64,000 nucleotides of DNA from Amphibalanus amphitrite (lineage: Eukaryota > Arthropoda > Thecostraca > Balanomorpha > Balanidae). Shown piece after piece: positions 21,588 through 32,168 of this stretch. The translations under genes were made by a program, and so were the position numbers. Position 1 is the first letter of the stretch, and each line of letters starts with the position of its first letter. The stretch covers positions 310,001-374,000 of the forward strand of contig NW_024881672.1 of NCBI RefSeq assembly GCF_019059575.1, in the 5' to 3' direction. The notes below the pieces were generated by a model, which saw only the letters and a list, made by a program, of their open reading frames with translations, ran no database searches and was not told the origin of the DNA.

Positions 21588-22829
21588 AGTCAGTACTTAT
21601 TCGTCGTCAGCTGTTGCTAGGCCGAAGCCGCTTGGTTAGCAACGGTTGCGACGCCGAGAACTTTCTGTTTGGCTCCATTGCTGGCAAGATTGCTGGTAGC
21701 GGTGTTGGCGTCGTGTGGTCTTTTTTTGCGATCAGAAGATAGTTTAGCAATGGCTGGAAAGAGAAAGGTAAGCTTTCAGCGATACATTGTCTGTATGATT
21801 GTCCTTTGCATTATTTCACTTTTTCAGAAGCTCAAGAGCATGGCATTGCAACAGCGCTAGGTGTAGGTGGAGGCACGAAGTATGTTAAGCTTGTTATCCT
21901 GATTTGGGGCTTTTCCCAAGAATAGAGAGGCTTTATCATTATCAATATATTGACATGGTTGACATTGTATTCAATATTTACTAAGAGTTGTCAAGTTGGG
22001 CCTGCTGAAGCTGTAGTCGGAATTTCTTCAATGTGTTTCGGCCTGATGTCTACCTGTGAAAATGATATGATCATGAATATTTTTTTTAGGAAGCCTCTTG
22101 AATAGATATATTGTTTGGGGATTTTTGTCAATTTTGGGAACACTTTGACTAAAAAACAATCTTAATGTCTAGTGTTATTTGATTAATGCTTTCTCAACTC
22201 CTGCCAGTGTTAACATTGATATCAGCTTGGCATGGGCATGATTTCTAATGACCCCACCTAGTATCTATCGCCTTGGTTCCGCTCAAGGTGGTCACATCAA
22301 CTACTGAGCCTCACAGTGTAGTTTTGTTGCAAGAACCTTGCCTTGCTTATGCTTTGACGTCTAATTTTAAATTGTGAGGAGGATATTATCATCTGATATA
22401 TTAATTGTTAGTTTGGCAATAATCTGAGTCATGAGGCATTATAATCTATTTTCCGACCTCGTTTTCTTTCACCACGCAAGCTTAACCCTGCAAAATTCTG
22501 CAGCCTTGCCACCTAGTGACAGTTTTTCTTTTCTTTCACATTGATTTTGGATATTGCATGGGTATGAGTGTTGCTGATATAGGTATTTGATTAGCAAAGA
22601 AAATGCCGTTAGCCATTTTGTTCAACTCGACTGTTGTCGAGAAACAATAAATTGTGGTTAGTTGAAGTGCACTAAAAATGATTCTGCTGCTATTCCTGAA
22701 GTCCAGGGGTAAAAGTATACATTAAGTCCGAGTGCCTTTTAAAAGATAAAGTTTTCATATTATTACATAATTTGACATCCTGAATCCAAAAATGATACTT
22801 ATATGTCCTGGAAATAAAAGAAAAACTTA
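21588..22829. other. No gene recognised
   Basis: AT-rich unique-looking sequence. An ORF at 21669-21860 holds a hydrophobic start and a second hydrophobic run but no family signature. Confidence 0.5.
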
Positions 22830-22978
22830 AACCTGACCTAACCTTACCTATTTACCTACAACCTACCAACCTAGGTACAACCTACAAACCTACAACCTAA
22901 CCTAACCTAACCTACAAACCTACCAACCTAAAACCTAAAACCTACAAACCTACAACCTAACCTAACCTAAAACCTATT
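22830..22978. repeat. Interstitial telomere-like repeat (CCTAA/CCTAC)n
   Basis: About 150 bp consist of CCTAA, CCTAC, AACCTA and CCAACCTA units, including perfect CCTAACCTAACCTAACCTA. The arthropod telomere repeat is TTAGG, whose complement is CCTAA. The array is degenerate and internal. Confidence 0.7.
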
Positions 22979-23290
22979 TTTTTTGCTGTTACATATTTGT
23001 ATCAACCCCCCCCCCTTATACGTTCGCGGCTGGAAAAACACCAATACGGGCGAGGGTTAAAACTTGCTAGAGTAGGTTATCAGTGTGTGTTCTATCGCAT
23101 ATATTCTGGTTTTTGCGAAAAGTCAAGAACTTTTTGGAAAAACAAAAAATATATTTGTTTGTAATTGTAAAACATATTTTTCAAAATTTCCGAAATTCGA
23201 GATAGCAGTTTGATAGTTACGTGTATTTGTTACGGAGCGAGCGAAGCGAGCGGAGTCTTTCCTTAGATACATAAAAAATCTATATTTTTG
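22979..23290. repeat. Fragment similar to the right half of the TTAA element at 45819-47023
   Basis: TATCGCATATATTCTGGTTT and the following AACTTTTTGGA and CGAAATTCGAGATAGCAGTT pieces align with 46573-46715. A C-homopolymer precedes it at about 23006-23016. The AGGTCA-rich half is absent. Confidence 0.45.
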
Positions 23291-23311
23291 ATGACTCATC
23301 AGGCAAAAACA

Positions 23312-23935
23312 TCACGTTTTCAGCAAAGGCGATTTACACGCACGCACACGCACACAAGGACACATACACCCATACACACGGAGGAGGTCGGGGCCGTTCC
23401 ACCGCCGGTGCCGCTCCCTGGCGCGGCGGTCACAGCGCCCCGCCGGCTCCCTCCACACTGACCACTTGGTCGCAAAGGTCTTTGTGGAGGTAAAAGAAAT
23501 ATAACCGTTCCTCTGGCGTCCCTCGCCCAGAACGTCGGCCTCGTCGATAAAGCTGACTCGGCGATCGTTATAGTGGTACCATCGGTCCCTGTCGACGCTG
23601 TACACGTCCGACACGTAGTGCCCCGAGTGCGTGGCGCCGTCGTAGTGGCTGATGACACCCACCAGCCGGTAGGTGAAGTCGCCGGCCAGGTCCACTGAGC
23701 AGGGAGACTGGCCGTCTTCCACGCAGAGCTCCGAGAGGTGTGCCTGCTCCGAGGCGTTGGCCGGCGCTCCCTCCAGCGACCTCATGATGGCTTCCTGGAG
23801 TTCGCGGTCTTTGCTCTCGCAGGTCCGCGCCGGTTTGAACTTGGAGTCGGCGTCCAGCACCACCAGCTCGGCCTGCGCTGGCGGCGGCTGCAGCGGCTCG
23901 GCACCGGTCGCCGGTGACGGGGACGCACCGATGCC
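23312..23935 (-). pseudogene. USP37-like: USP37-like deubiquitinase, C-terminal part
   Basis: Minus-strand text contains RELQEAIMRSLEG, which fits a ubiquitin-interacting motif (Ala then Ser at the expected spacing). It is followed by YRLVGVISHYDGATHSGHYV, with the catalytic His box, and by WYHYNDRRVSFIDEADV and NGYISF, the closing strands of the USP fold. UIMs inserted into the USP domain before the His box are typical of USP37/USP26. The upstream half lies at 26512-26900 beyond an inserted LINE. If the LINE and one target copy are disregarded, the two halves are offset by one base, so the copy also carries an indel or the join was different. The Cys box is missing. Confidence 0.7.
23923..23935. 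repeat. 13-bp target-site duplication, left
   Basis: ACGCACCGATGCC recurs at 26499-26511 and flanks the inserted LINE. Confidence 0.9.
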
Positions 23936-23953
23936 TTCGCGTTCTACTGTTAA

Positions 23954-25126
23954 CGCCAGACCCCTTGAGACCCTAATTTTTCGCGATTACTTTTAAATGC
24001 GTGAAGGAATTTCAACCAAGCTCAGGACATGGCCGTTTCAAGACAGGCCGAAACTTTTACAATTTAGATATTTTATCGCCATTTCAATATTTCAGGCACT
24101 TGTCATTGACTCGTAATGTTAACTGTTTTTCCATCCTGGATAGAGGCTTTCTACGTCATATGACATTAGGCTCCGCCCACGACTGCGGCATTGACCCGTG
24201 CCCATCAGCGACCTCTGTACAAACGACACCCCTGCCATCTGTGAAGGACTATGAATTTCGCTGACGCTTCACGTGCTATGAGTCAATTGCAGCAGACGGT
24301 CAAGTAAATGTTAGGCTCTTGTTGACTCTTGTATATAGGACCAAGAGGACCATCACTCCTCAACCTACTACTCAGTCGTGCTTCGAACAAACGTTAACGA
24401 TTCCTAACAAATACGATTTTTGATGTAGGGTATCTGTGTGAAATACGAGCGAGCCGTATGATGTGAAGCTCAGGCAATTAACTTATTATTGCGTTGTTCG
24501 ATGGTTGCATAGCGATGTCAATGACAAATCGGCAGCTACTTGGTGACATCCGACATCCCATTATCGCATTATCTGCAACGCCATAGGCTTTAAATACAGG
24601 TGAATATTTCCTAACCTTATGTCAGTTATATGCCATCTGCCCGTCATATGCAGCTTATAAAAAAATATATCAGCGAACATATCAGCATTGTAGAAGCAGT
24701 GCGCATTGAGCATTTATGACTCCTTAGTCATCATGTCGCTCTCTGGGCACTGTCAGCCAAGACGCTACGCACAACTCCGCCGGCTTTCGGCACCGTTCGA
24801 CCGTCCCCGCTCCCCGCCACAGCGAGAGTGACCGCGCGCCGGCCCGAAACCGCCGCAGGCCAAGACCACAGAGGCGGGGCTTAGCTGTGACGTCATAACG
24901 TATCACAGACTGACTGGTGATAGCCTCTACACACCGGATGAAAATCTTGCTCGAAATTTAACATTACGAGTCAATGACAAGTGCCTGAAATATTGAAATG
25001 GCGATAAAATATCTAAATTGTAAAAGTTTCGGCCTGTCTTGAAACGGCCATGTCCTGAGCTTGGTTGAAATTCCTTCACGCATTTAAAAGTAATCGCGAA
25101 AAATTAGGGTCTCAAGGGGTCTGGCG
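23954..25126. mobile_element. TTAA-flanked element with about 170-bp inverted repeats
   Basis: CGCCAGACCCCTTGAGACCC at 23954 begins an arm of about 169 bp whose reverse complement ends at 25126. TTAA borders both ends (23950-23953 and 25127-25130). The middle, about 835 bp, has no transposase. The element sits near the 5' end of a LINE fragment. Long arms plus TTAA fit a piggyBac- or Kolobok-type non-autonomous element, though TTAA is itself palindromic and so could be part of the arm. Confidence 0.75.
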
Positions 25127-25138
25127 TTAACAGTAGGA

Positions 25139-26463
25139 GTTTAGAACTCCTAGAACGCGAACTGCGAGCGGCGGCCCGGATCGTGACGGGGTGCCCGAGG
25201 TCTACACCGAGCCACGCACTGATGGCGGAGGCGAGGCTCGCCCCGATGGCGGAGAGGAAGCAGACGCTCGCAGCTCGGCTACTGACGAGAGCGCTGGCGC
25301 TCCCTCCGAACGACCCCCTGCGAGCGACAGCTGAGGCCGCGGCCCCGGCGCGCCTGCCCTCGGTCAGAGGATAGAGGTCGCTGGGCCGCCAAGCCTGGGC
25401 CGATGCAGGGATCTCGGCACCGATCGAGCTGATTCTCCCACCGAGAGTACCACCATGGGAGCAGCAGGGAGCGCGCATCTCCTTCACACTGGACGTCGGC
25501 CCGCTGAGGACAGGTGCGACGGCGGAGGAGAAGGAGAGGACTGCCGCCCAGCACCTAGCATCCCTACCACAGTGCGCGGTGTGGATGTGGTCGGACGGGT
25601 CCGCGGAGGGCGGCACAAGGAACGGAGGGGCTGGAGCAGTCATCATGTGGCCGGATGAGGAGGTACTGGAGCTAAGGGCTCCGGCGGGTGACTTCTGCTC
25701 CAGTTACCGTGCAGAAATGCTCGCCTTAGTTACGGGCCTGGAGACCCTAACATCACGCACCAAAGATAGCAACCTACCACTGATCATCTGCTCCGACAGC
25801 ATGTCGGCACTGGCGACCCTGCGGAATGGCCCCGCCGCCAAGACGTCACCGCTGGGGACGGCGGCCTGGAGAGCTCTACTGCAGCTAGCCAAAGATGGTC
25901 GAGAAATCAGGGCCCAGTGGGTCCCTTCTCACTGTGGCATACACGGCAATGAAGAGGCGGACAGAGTGGCCCGGGAAGCAGCCCAGCTCCCTCATGAAAA
26001 GACGCCCATCGACACGAGGACGATCACCAGTACCGTGGCGAGAATGGCTAGGGACAAGACAATCCAGTCCTGGCCCCCCGGCTGGTTCAAGTCTCTGATG
26101 GGCGACCGCCGGCCCCCGTCCACGGCCGGCCTGGAACGGGAGAGCGCGGTAGAAGTCCATCAGATCCGCGCGGGCCACTGGGCAGGCTCAAGAGCCTACC
26201 TACACCGGATCGGTCGCTCCCCTACCAGAGACTGTGAGGGATGCAACGACGACCGGTGCGATGGAGCGCGCTGCCCTATCTGCGGCGAGGAGGCGGACCG
26301 GCCGGCCCACATTCTCCTTCGCTGTCCCGCTCTGATGGAGACCCGCCTACAACTCACCGGCAGTATCCATCCGGACTTGGAGGAGGTCCGGGAGACCAGA
26401 GTGGTGGCGGCCCTGGCGGCCGCCGCCCGCAACTTCCAGAGCCGCCTGGCTACGCCTCGATGA
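25139..26463 (+). pseudogene. 5'-truncated LINE: RT tail, RNase H and zinc knuckle
   Basis: The frame starts within LERELRAAARIVTGCPRSTP, the post-RT segment of R1/jockey-type LINEs, and meets a stop near 25372. RNase H follows: WSDGSAEGGTRNGGAGAVI, YRAEMLALVTGLETL, IICSDSMSAL and QWVPSHCGIHGNEEAD carry the DEDD residues. Near the end is CPICGEEADRPAHILLRC, the CCHC knuckle at the C-terminus of such proteins. The stop is at 26461-26463, and a short 3' segment ends in (CAA)n at about 26482-26500. With the 13-bp target duplication this is a standard truncated LINE insertion into the USP37-like gene. Confidence 0.75.
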
Positions 26464-26498
26464 GGGGCGGAGAGAGTCACAACACAACAACAACAACA

Positions 26499-26511
26499 AC
26501 GCACCGATGCC
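26499..26511. repeat. 13-bp target-site duplication, right
   Basis: Follows the (CAA)n tail of the LINE and is identical to 23923-23935. Confidence 0.9.
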
Positions 26512-26900
26512 GCGGCTCCAGCCGACACCGGCGAGTCGGCGGCGGCGGACTCCGGCAAGCCGGCGGTGGCCGGCACTGGTGACAGTCCACGGGCGGCGGA
26601 TGGCGGCGACGGACCCGAGCTGGGCGCCTCAGACTCCTCGAAGTCGGAGAGGATGCACAGGGCAGGCTTTGTGCACTTCCACTCTGGGGGCCGGGTGACG
26701 TCGTCCGCGACATGTTCGTTCAGCGAAAGGAGCTTGGGATTGCCGACGTTGGCGCGGATTTTCTTCGATTCCTCCCCAAGGAAGACGTACCGGTTAAGCT
26801 GGACTATCAGCGTCCTGGGCAGCTGGCTGATTTTGGTGGTGACGCGGCACTCGTCATGGCGGCAGTGCTGACAGAGCAGCTGGCGCCCGTCAGGCCGCAT
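26512..26900 (-). pseudogene. USP37-like: USP37-like deubiquitinase, central part
   Basis: Minus-strand text reads LLCQHCRHDECRVTTKISQL then PRTLIVQLNRYVFLGEESKK, matching the zinc-binding CxxC and the conserved L-I-L-x-L-K-R-Y strand of the USP domain. A Ser/Pro/Ala-rich linker follows and is cut by the LINE. No further upstream exon is seen, because a Gypsy gag fragment begins within about 30 bp. The locus is thus a gene relic boxed in by two retroelements. Confidence 0.65.
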
Positions 26901-26929
26901 GCGCCGTCGTAGCGACCTTAGTCGCCAAG

Positions 26930-27172
26930 ATGGACAGCCTCGAGGCCAGCAACCGAGGCCTCGAGGCCAGAAACCGGCGCCTACAAGACGCGCTCCGACG
27001 GGATCGTGGCCGGAGCCAATCCCGCCGACGACGGGCGCCTAGCTCATCACGGCCGCCGACACCAGCGCGCTCTCCGACGCCGACGAACGAAGACGACCTC
27101 TGCTGGTACCATCAGCGGTTCGGCAGCAGGGCATGCCGCTGCGAATCGCCATGCAGTTGGGCGGAAAACTAG
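26930..27172 (+). pseudogene. Gypsy gag C-terminal fragment with zinc knuckle 1
   Basis: MDSLEASNRGLEARNRRLQD is a coiled-coil-like start. An Arg/Ser/Pro-rich linker and CWYHQRFGSRACRCESPCSW follow. The last is the knuckle-like Cys/His motif seen in one arthropod Gypsy lineage. The gag core is absent. The boundary with the USP37-like exon is at about 26905, with no 5' LTR. Confidence 0.65.
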
Positions 27173-27735
27173 GCGGCCCCGCGCTCTTGGCGCAATGCGC
27201 GGGCGCACTTCCCACCGCCGCGCCGCTCCTCTTCGTGCGGGACGCGAAGACCAATCATCAATTTCTGATTGACACCGGAGCGCAGGTCAGCGTGCTGCCA
27301 CGCCGCTGCCTACCCAAGAAGTCCACGCTGACCCCTGCTCCTGCCGGCCAGCAGCTCGTCGCGGCAAATGGCTCGCCAATCGCCGTCTACGGCACCTGTC
27401 TGCTGGACGTCACGTTAAGCAGCCATCACAGCATGAAGCACCGATTTTTTATCACCGATGTCACCACACCGATCCTGGGCACCGACTTCTTGGCCGCACA
27501 CCAGCTCGTCGTCGACGTCGCCAGCCAACGCCTCCTGCGAGACGGCACCGTGTGCGCCAGCGCCCAGCGGTCACGACTGTGCTCCATCGGCGTGCGCCTC
27601 ATCCAAGAGCAGGCTGCTGCTCGCTATGCCGCCGTCCTCGCTCGCTACCCGGACGTAACATCGCCAGCGCCCGGCCCGGCACCAGTCAAGCACAGTGTGA
27701 CACACCATATCGTCGCCAGTGCACCAGCGGCCACG
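27133..27735 (+). pseudogene. Gypsy aspartic protease domain
   Basis: LLFVRDAKTNHQFLIDTGAQ, with the catalytic DTG triad, is followed by VSVLPRR and by a flap and strand region ending ITDVTTPILGTDFLAAHQLV. The ILGxDFL motif is typical of Gypsy protease. The frame then drifts off the RT frame by one base near 27720, so pol is interrupted by a frameshift. Confidence 0.7.
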
Positions 27736-29085
27736 GCGACTGCGACCAGACCGGACACACATCGCCAAAACAGAATTCGACAAGATGCTACGACAGGGCA
27801 CCATCCGCCCGTCCAGCAGCAGCTGGGCCTCGCCTCTCCACATGGCGCCCAAGAAGTCTCCCGGCGAGTGGCGCCCCTGTGGGGACTACAGGGCGCTGAA
27901 CGCCCGCACTCTGCCGGACCGGTACCCGCTTCCCTACCTGCGAGACTTCTCGGCCGACCTGCACGGGTGCGCCGTCTTCAGCACGATCGACTTGGTGAAG
28001 GCGTTTCACCAGATACCCGTGGAACCTGCCGACGTCGCCAAAACCGCCATAACTACACCGTTCGGCCTCTACGAATGCGTCCGGATGCCATTCGGCCTCA
28101 GAAACGCCGGACAGACCTTCCAGCGTTTCATGGATGAGGTCCTCCGCGGCATCCCGGGCTGCTTCGTCTACCTGGACGACATCCTGCTTGCCAGCCCGAC
28201 TGCCGAACACCACCTGCAGCTCCTGGACCAAGTACTTCAGCGCCTCAACACCTACGGCGTCGTCGTCAACAGGCACAAGTGCGTCCTGGGACAGCAGCAG
28301 GTGGTGTTCCTCGGCCACTCGGTGGACGCCGACGGCGTCCGCCCGCTGCCTGGACGAGTCGAGGCCATCAGGAACTTCCCAGAGCCGACCACGCAGTCCC
28401 AGCTGCGGAAGTTCCTGGGGACGGTTGCGTACTACCACCGCTTCGTCCACGGGGCCGCCGGACTCTTGCAGCCCCTGCACGCCCTGCTCACTAACAAGGG
28501 CAAGAACTCCAAAGCGCCCATCGCGTGGACGGACGCGACACGCCAGCGCTTCCGAGACATCAAGGATGCCCTGGCCGCGGCGACGCACCTCGCGCACCAG
28601 GTCCCGGACGCGCCGCTCGCCCTCTTCGTCGACGCCTCGGACTGCGGAGTGGGCGCCGTCCTCCAGCAGCACGTCGCCGGCGAGTGGCAGCCCCTCGCTT
28701 TCTTCTCGAAAACGCTCCAACCTGCGGAGAAGAAATACAGCACGTTCGGGCGCGAGCTGCTCGCCATCTACCTGGCCGTCCGACATTTCAAGCACTCTAT
28801 CGAAGGCCAGTCGGCAATTGTCTTTACGGACCACCGCCCGCTGGTAACGGCCATCGACTCCTCGTCCGACCGCTACTCGCCACGAGAGGTCCGCCACCTG
28901 GACTATATCGGCCAGTTCGTGTCGGACATCCGCCATGTGCCTGGCAAAGACAACGTGGTCGCCGACACGCTGTCACGCACGGTCTCGATGGTGGCTCAGC
29001 CGCGCCCCCCGCTCGCCGACTTCACTGCCATCGCCAAGGCCCAGTCCGAAGACGGCTCGCTGGAAGACCTCGAGGCCCATCGCGA
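27720..29085 (+). pseudogene. Gypsy reverse transcriptase and RNase H
   Basis: RT motifs are complete: [52 protein letters not shown] (first Asp), [17 protein letters not shown] and [11 protein letters not shown] (the YLDD box), then [11 protein letters not shown]. RNase H follows with [45 protein letters not shown] and [15 protein letters not shown]. The whole span is open in one frame. The integrase expected next is absent, and instead the text returns to gag-like sequence. Confidence 0.8.
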
Positions 29086-29980
29086 CCCTCATCGTCCGAG
29101 TACAGCAACTGGAGGCCACCCAGCGTCGACTCAAAGGCGCAGCATCGCAACGTGGCCGAAGCCAGCATCAACGACGCCATGAAAACCGCCCTCTAAAGCC
29201 AGCGCATCCGTCAACCTACGAGATCTGCTGGTACCACCAGCGCTTCGGTACCAGAGCGCGTCGCTGCAAAAGCGCCGTGCAGTTTCTCCCGCCGCAACGA
29301 AGGTCAACAGCGCAGCCGTCAGACGCCTCGCCCATCATGCCCTCCGACGCCAACGTACCAAGACAGCTCTGTCTGCTGGTACCACCAGCGCTTCGGCGCC
29401 AAGGCCCGCTGCTGCGAATGTCCGCGCAGCCAAGCGAAAATCCCGGCCTCAACACTTCTCTTCGTGCGGAATACGAAGACCGTCAAACAACGCCGGATTG
29501 ACGCTGACGCCCCGCTCAGCACACCTCGCCGCAATCCACCGAGTGGACTTGCCCAACCGACGCCAGCGCCACTCAGCAAGCAGCCGGTAGCCGCCAGCGA
29601 ACTAACCAACCGGAAGCACAGGCCTGCTTTCTACTCAGCCGACTTCGTTCGCAACCGGACCTCTTCGCCAGCGCCCGGACTGACGCCAACCAGCAACATC
29701 AACCACTGCGAGCCTGCGTCTCCGGAAGAAACGCCACACCAGCCTACGCAGCAGTCTCCTGCCTCTGCGATTCTGCCACCATCAGCTGCCCAGTCGGAAG
29801 GCCTGGAGCTGATGCTGCCACAAGACACGCCGCCTGCAGAACGCCCATCTTCAAGAGCAGCTACACCGGAACCAGCTCCGCCGCGATCCATCCTGCGCTC
29901 GCGCCCCGATCGCGAAGTACGGCCTCCAGACCGATCTCGACGCGTCGCGTTCACTCGCGACCCGTCTAGGGAGGGGGTAG
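29086..29980 (+). pseudogene. Gypsy rearranged 3' part: duplicated gag knuckles and pol tail
   Basis: After RNase H a coiled-coil-like stretch ([16 protein letters not shown]) resembles the gag start at 26930. CWYHQRFGTRARRCK (about 29226) and CWYHQRFGAKARCCEC (about 29370) then repeat the knuckle at 27104. The last is followed by TLLFVRNTKT, a decayed form of the protease start LLFVRDAKT. From about 29510 a Pro/Ser-rich tail runs to SRRVAFTRDPSREGVV and a stop, the usual C-terminus of pol before the 3' LTR. No HHCC or DDE integrase motif occurs anywhere. Confidence 0.65.
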
Positions 29981-30210
29981 TGTAGGAGTTCCATACACTC
30001 GCGCACACCTGCTGCGCATGTGTCGCCGTGTCGGTGTGCCACTGCCAATGTATATATCCGCGCACACACACTGCGCATGTGACATGGTGCAAGACAGACC
30101 GTCTGGCCCGTAGTGGTGGGCGCATGCGCATAGTTTGGTATACTGTCTATCGTCCGTGTTTTATGTACATTAGTAAATTCTGAAATTTTGTAAATACACT
30201 TCTCTACTCA
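29981..30210 (+). repeat. Gypsy 3' LTR (solo in this window)
   Basis: A polypurine tract AGGGAGGGGG (29969-29978) precedes TGTAGGAGTTCC, and the block ends TCTCTACTCA, giving TG...CA ends and 230 bp. TATATA lies at about 30050. No 5' partner was found. Confidence 0.55.
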
Positions 30211-30690
30211 TCGGCGCAAGGCTTTGGAGGAAGACGGAAGACGAGGAAGCGAGGGCGACATGAAGAGCCCTGGTGGCTGACGAGTGCTCGGAACGGAACA
30301 CGTTTCCCGATCACCACGATCGGATGACCGTAAACTGGGATGACCGTACCCCTCAGTTTACAGGACAGGTTCATGACGTCCATCGACGTCGGTGGGCGGA
30401 CGACGGTAACGCCAGAGCGGCGACCGGTCAAGAAGTCTGAGTGGCGACCGGCGCCGGTATGCCATTGTTCCATTTAAGAGAGGTAGGGTGTGGTGTCGCG
30501 CCGTCTATGCTAAAGGGCGAGACCGGTAGTGATCGTGTCCGCCGGTGGGCGGTGCACTAATCGCCGGCAGGCGGGATTCGCGGCAGTCGCGCACGATCAA
30601 GTATACAAGTAGGTATATAGTATATAGATCAAGTATATAGTATGTATGAAGCAGTTATGAGTTAATACAAATTTTACTGTTTTCACAGGT
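30211..30690. other. No gene recognised
   Basis: GC-rich sequence with a small direct duplication GGATGACCGTA at 30323 and 30339, then a GTATATAG-rich run to 30650. Confidence 0.5.
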
Positions 30691-30718
30691 ACAAAAATGG
30701 GCTCAACAGGCAGAGGAA

Positions 30719-30985
30719 ATGCAGCGGAGTGCTCCAGCTCCGCCTGACGTTGCTGTTTATGAGGAGTGCGACACTGAAGAGGGGTGTGCTGCACCACTGT
30801 GGGGCTATCTGATGGTGCTGTCAATATCAGCACCAGGGTTCAATGTCCAAGATCTGTTAGCCTGTCGTGATGTACGTGTCATAACGCCAGCGTTCCTTAA
30901 AGGGAAGTCCCAGCTCTCTCCCGCCGAACGCACTCAGTCACTCGCCATCACGAGGGATTATATCCATGTCGGGCGTACATGATTG
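30719..30985 (+). pseudogene. DDE_Tnp_4 (Harbinger/ISL2EU-like) transposase fragment
   Basis: APGFNVQDLLACRDVRVITP and AFLKGKSQLSPAERTQSLAI, then RDYIHVGRT, match the region between the second catalytic Asp and the RIHVERAIGR helix of these transposases (usual form GFTIADLL...IPPFLKGK-QLS). A CAG acceptor at about 30688 precedes it. It stops where the 5230-5425 fragment of the same family begins, so the two relics cover adjacent parts of the protein. Confidence 0.6.
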
Positions 30986-32168
30986 GTCTGATCAAGGCCT
31001 ACTCGTTTCTTGGGGGCAAATCGATACCGGTTACGTACCTATTCTTTCAGACATATTCCGTTCTGTGTGTCTCGTCTGTAGCCTGCAGAAATCGCTCATG
31101 TAGGTAGCGGGGATGTGCGCGCTCTGGGACGTTAGCATTAGCAGACTGAGCTTCACCGTCTCAAGTTCATTGTACATACCTACATTTCTGAATGGTGCAT
31201 TTCATAGAACTATAGGTGTATGCACGTGCACAATGCATTGCTTGAAAGCTGTGTGCTATTTCGCGATCGGTGGCATTTAATGCTTTTGAGTTTTGGAAAC
31301 ATGCCTTGTCGAAGTGGTTTAGCTCGTACTCTGCTATGTTTCGATGTCAGCTCAATACATCGCTGTTGACTATCATGCACTGCTTCAAAAGCCATGTTTT
31401 GTATTCAGCAACGCGTAGTGACGCTCATAAGTCATAAGTTCATTGGCATGGGTAGAAACGAACGAGTACTGTCTGCAGCTGGTTACAGCATACGGACATG
31501 GTCTAAAGGAACTCCTACAGGGTGTATCGAAATTATCCGGACATCTATTTTTCGCCATATCTATTCGCATAGTTTCTTTTCTAACATCAGAAGCGAGAAT
31601 ATTGGATGAATGCGTGCCTCTGGTATCGGCTCTCCACTCGGCAGTGACCTGACCTTGCGATGTGACTCTTCCTCTGAGTGAGAGTCGAGTTACGGAAGGG
31701 TTCATTTGATAGTTTCCGTAGGCAGTGGAGAGAAAAGAGTACAGCCTCTCCCTTCGTAATAAAAGTTCATGTTGTTGGCATGGCGGCATGAGCCTGAAGC
31801 TGGTCTGCCAGCAGCTGGACATCAGCAGCAACCAGTTGCACATCAGCCTGACTCTGAGGCGCGATAAGCTGGGGCTTGGGTGGCGGACGCAGCCCGCGGG
31901 CTGCGTCTTTGAACTTTGAAACATGAATTTCCTTAACTTTTGGCAAAAATATGTTGAAACTTTGATTGTTTCGAGATCAGAGAAGAATTTTGGAATTTCA
32001 AAATAAAAGCTGAAGTAATTTATTCAGTAGTTCACTTTTTCCAAAAAGTGTGGGAAATGGGGTTGACATGGGCATTGACTAATTCCAAATCAGACACGAC
32101 TTTCAAATGTTTTATGATGTCAAATGCAAAATAAATTAAACATGGCCAGTTTGTTACAAAATAATATA
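30986..32168. other. No gene recognised; possible orphan mariner-type terminus
   Basis: TACAGGGTGTATCGAAATTA at 31516 resembles the mariner ends seen at 48519 and 56325, but a partner end was not found. Remaining ORFs show no domain. Confidence 0.4.

Noticed and set aside
27788-28936. Long minus-strand ORF of 382 codons across the Gypsy RT
   Set aside because: It is the antisense shadow of a GC-rich coding region whose plus-strand frame carries all RT and RNase H motifs.
31516-31560. Another mariner beginning TACAGGGTGTATCG
   Set aside because: Only one end-like sequence is present, with no partner and no transposase text. It is mentioned as an orphan end only.
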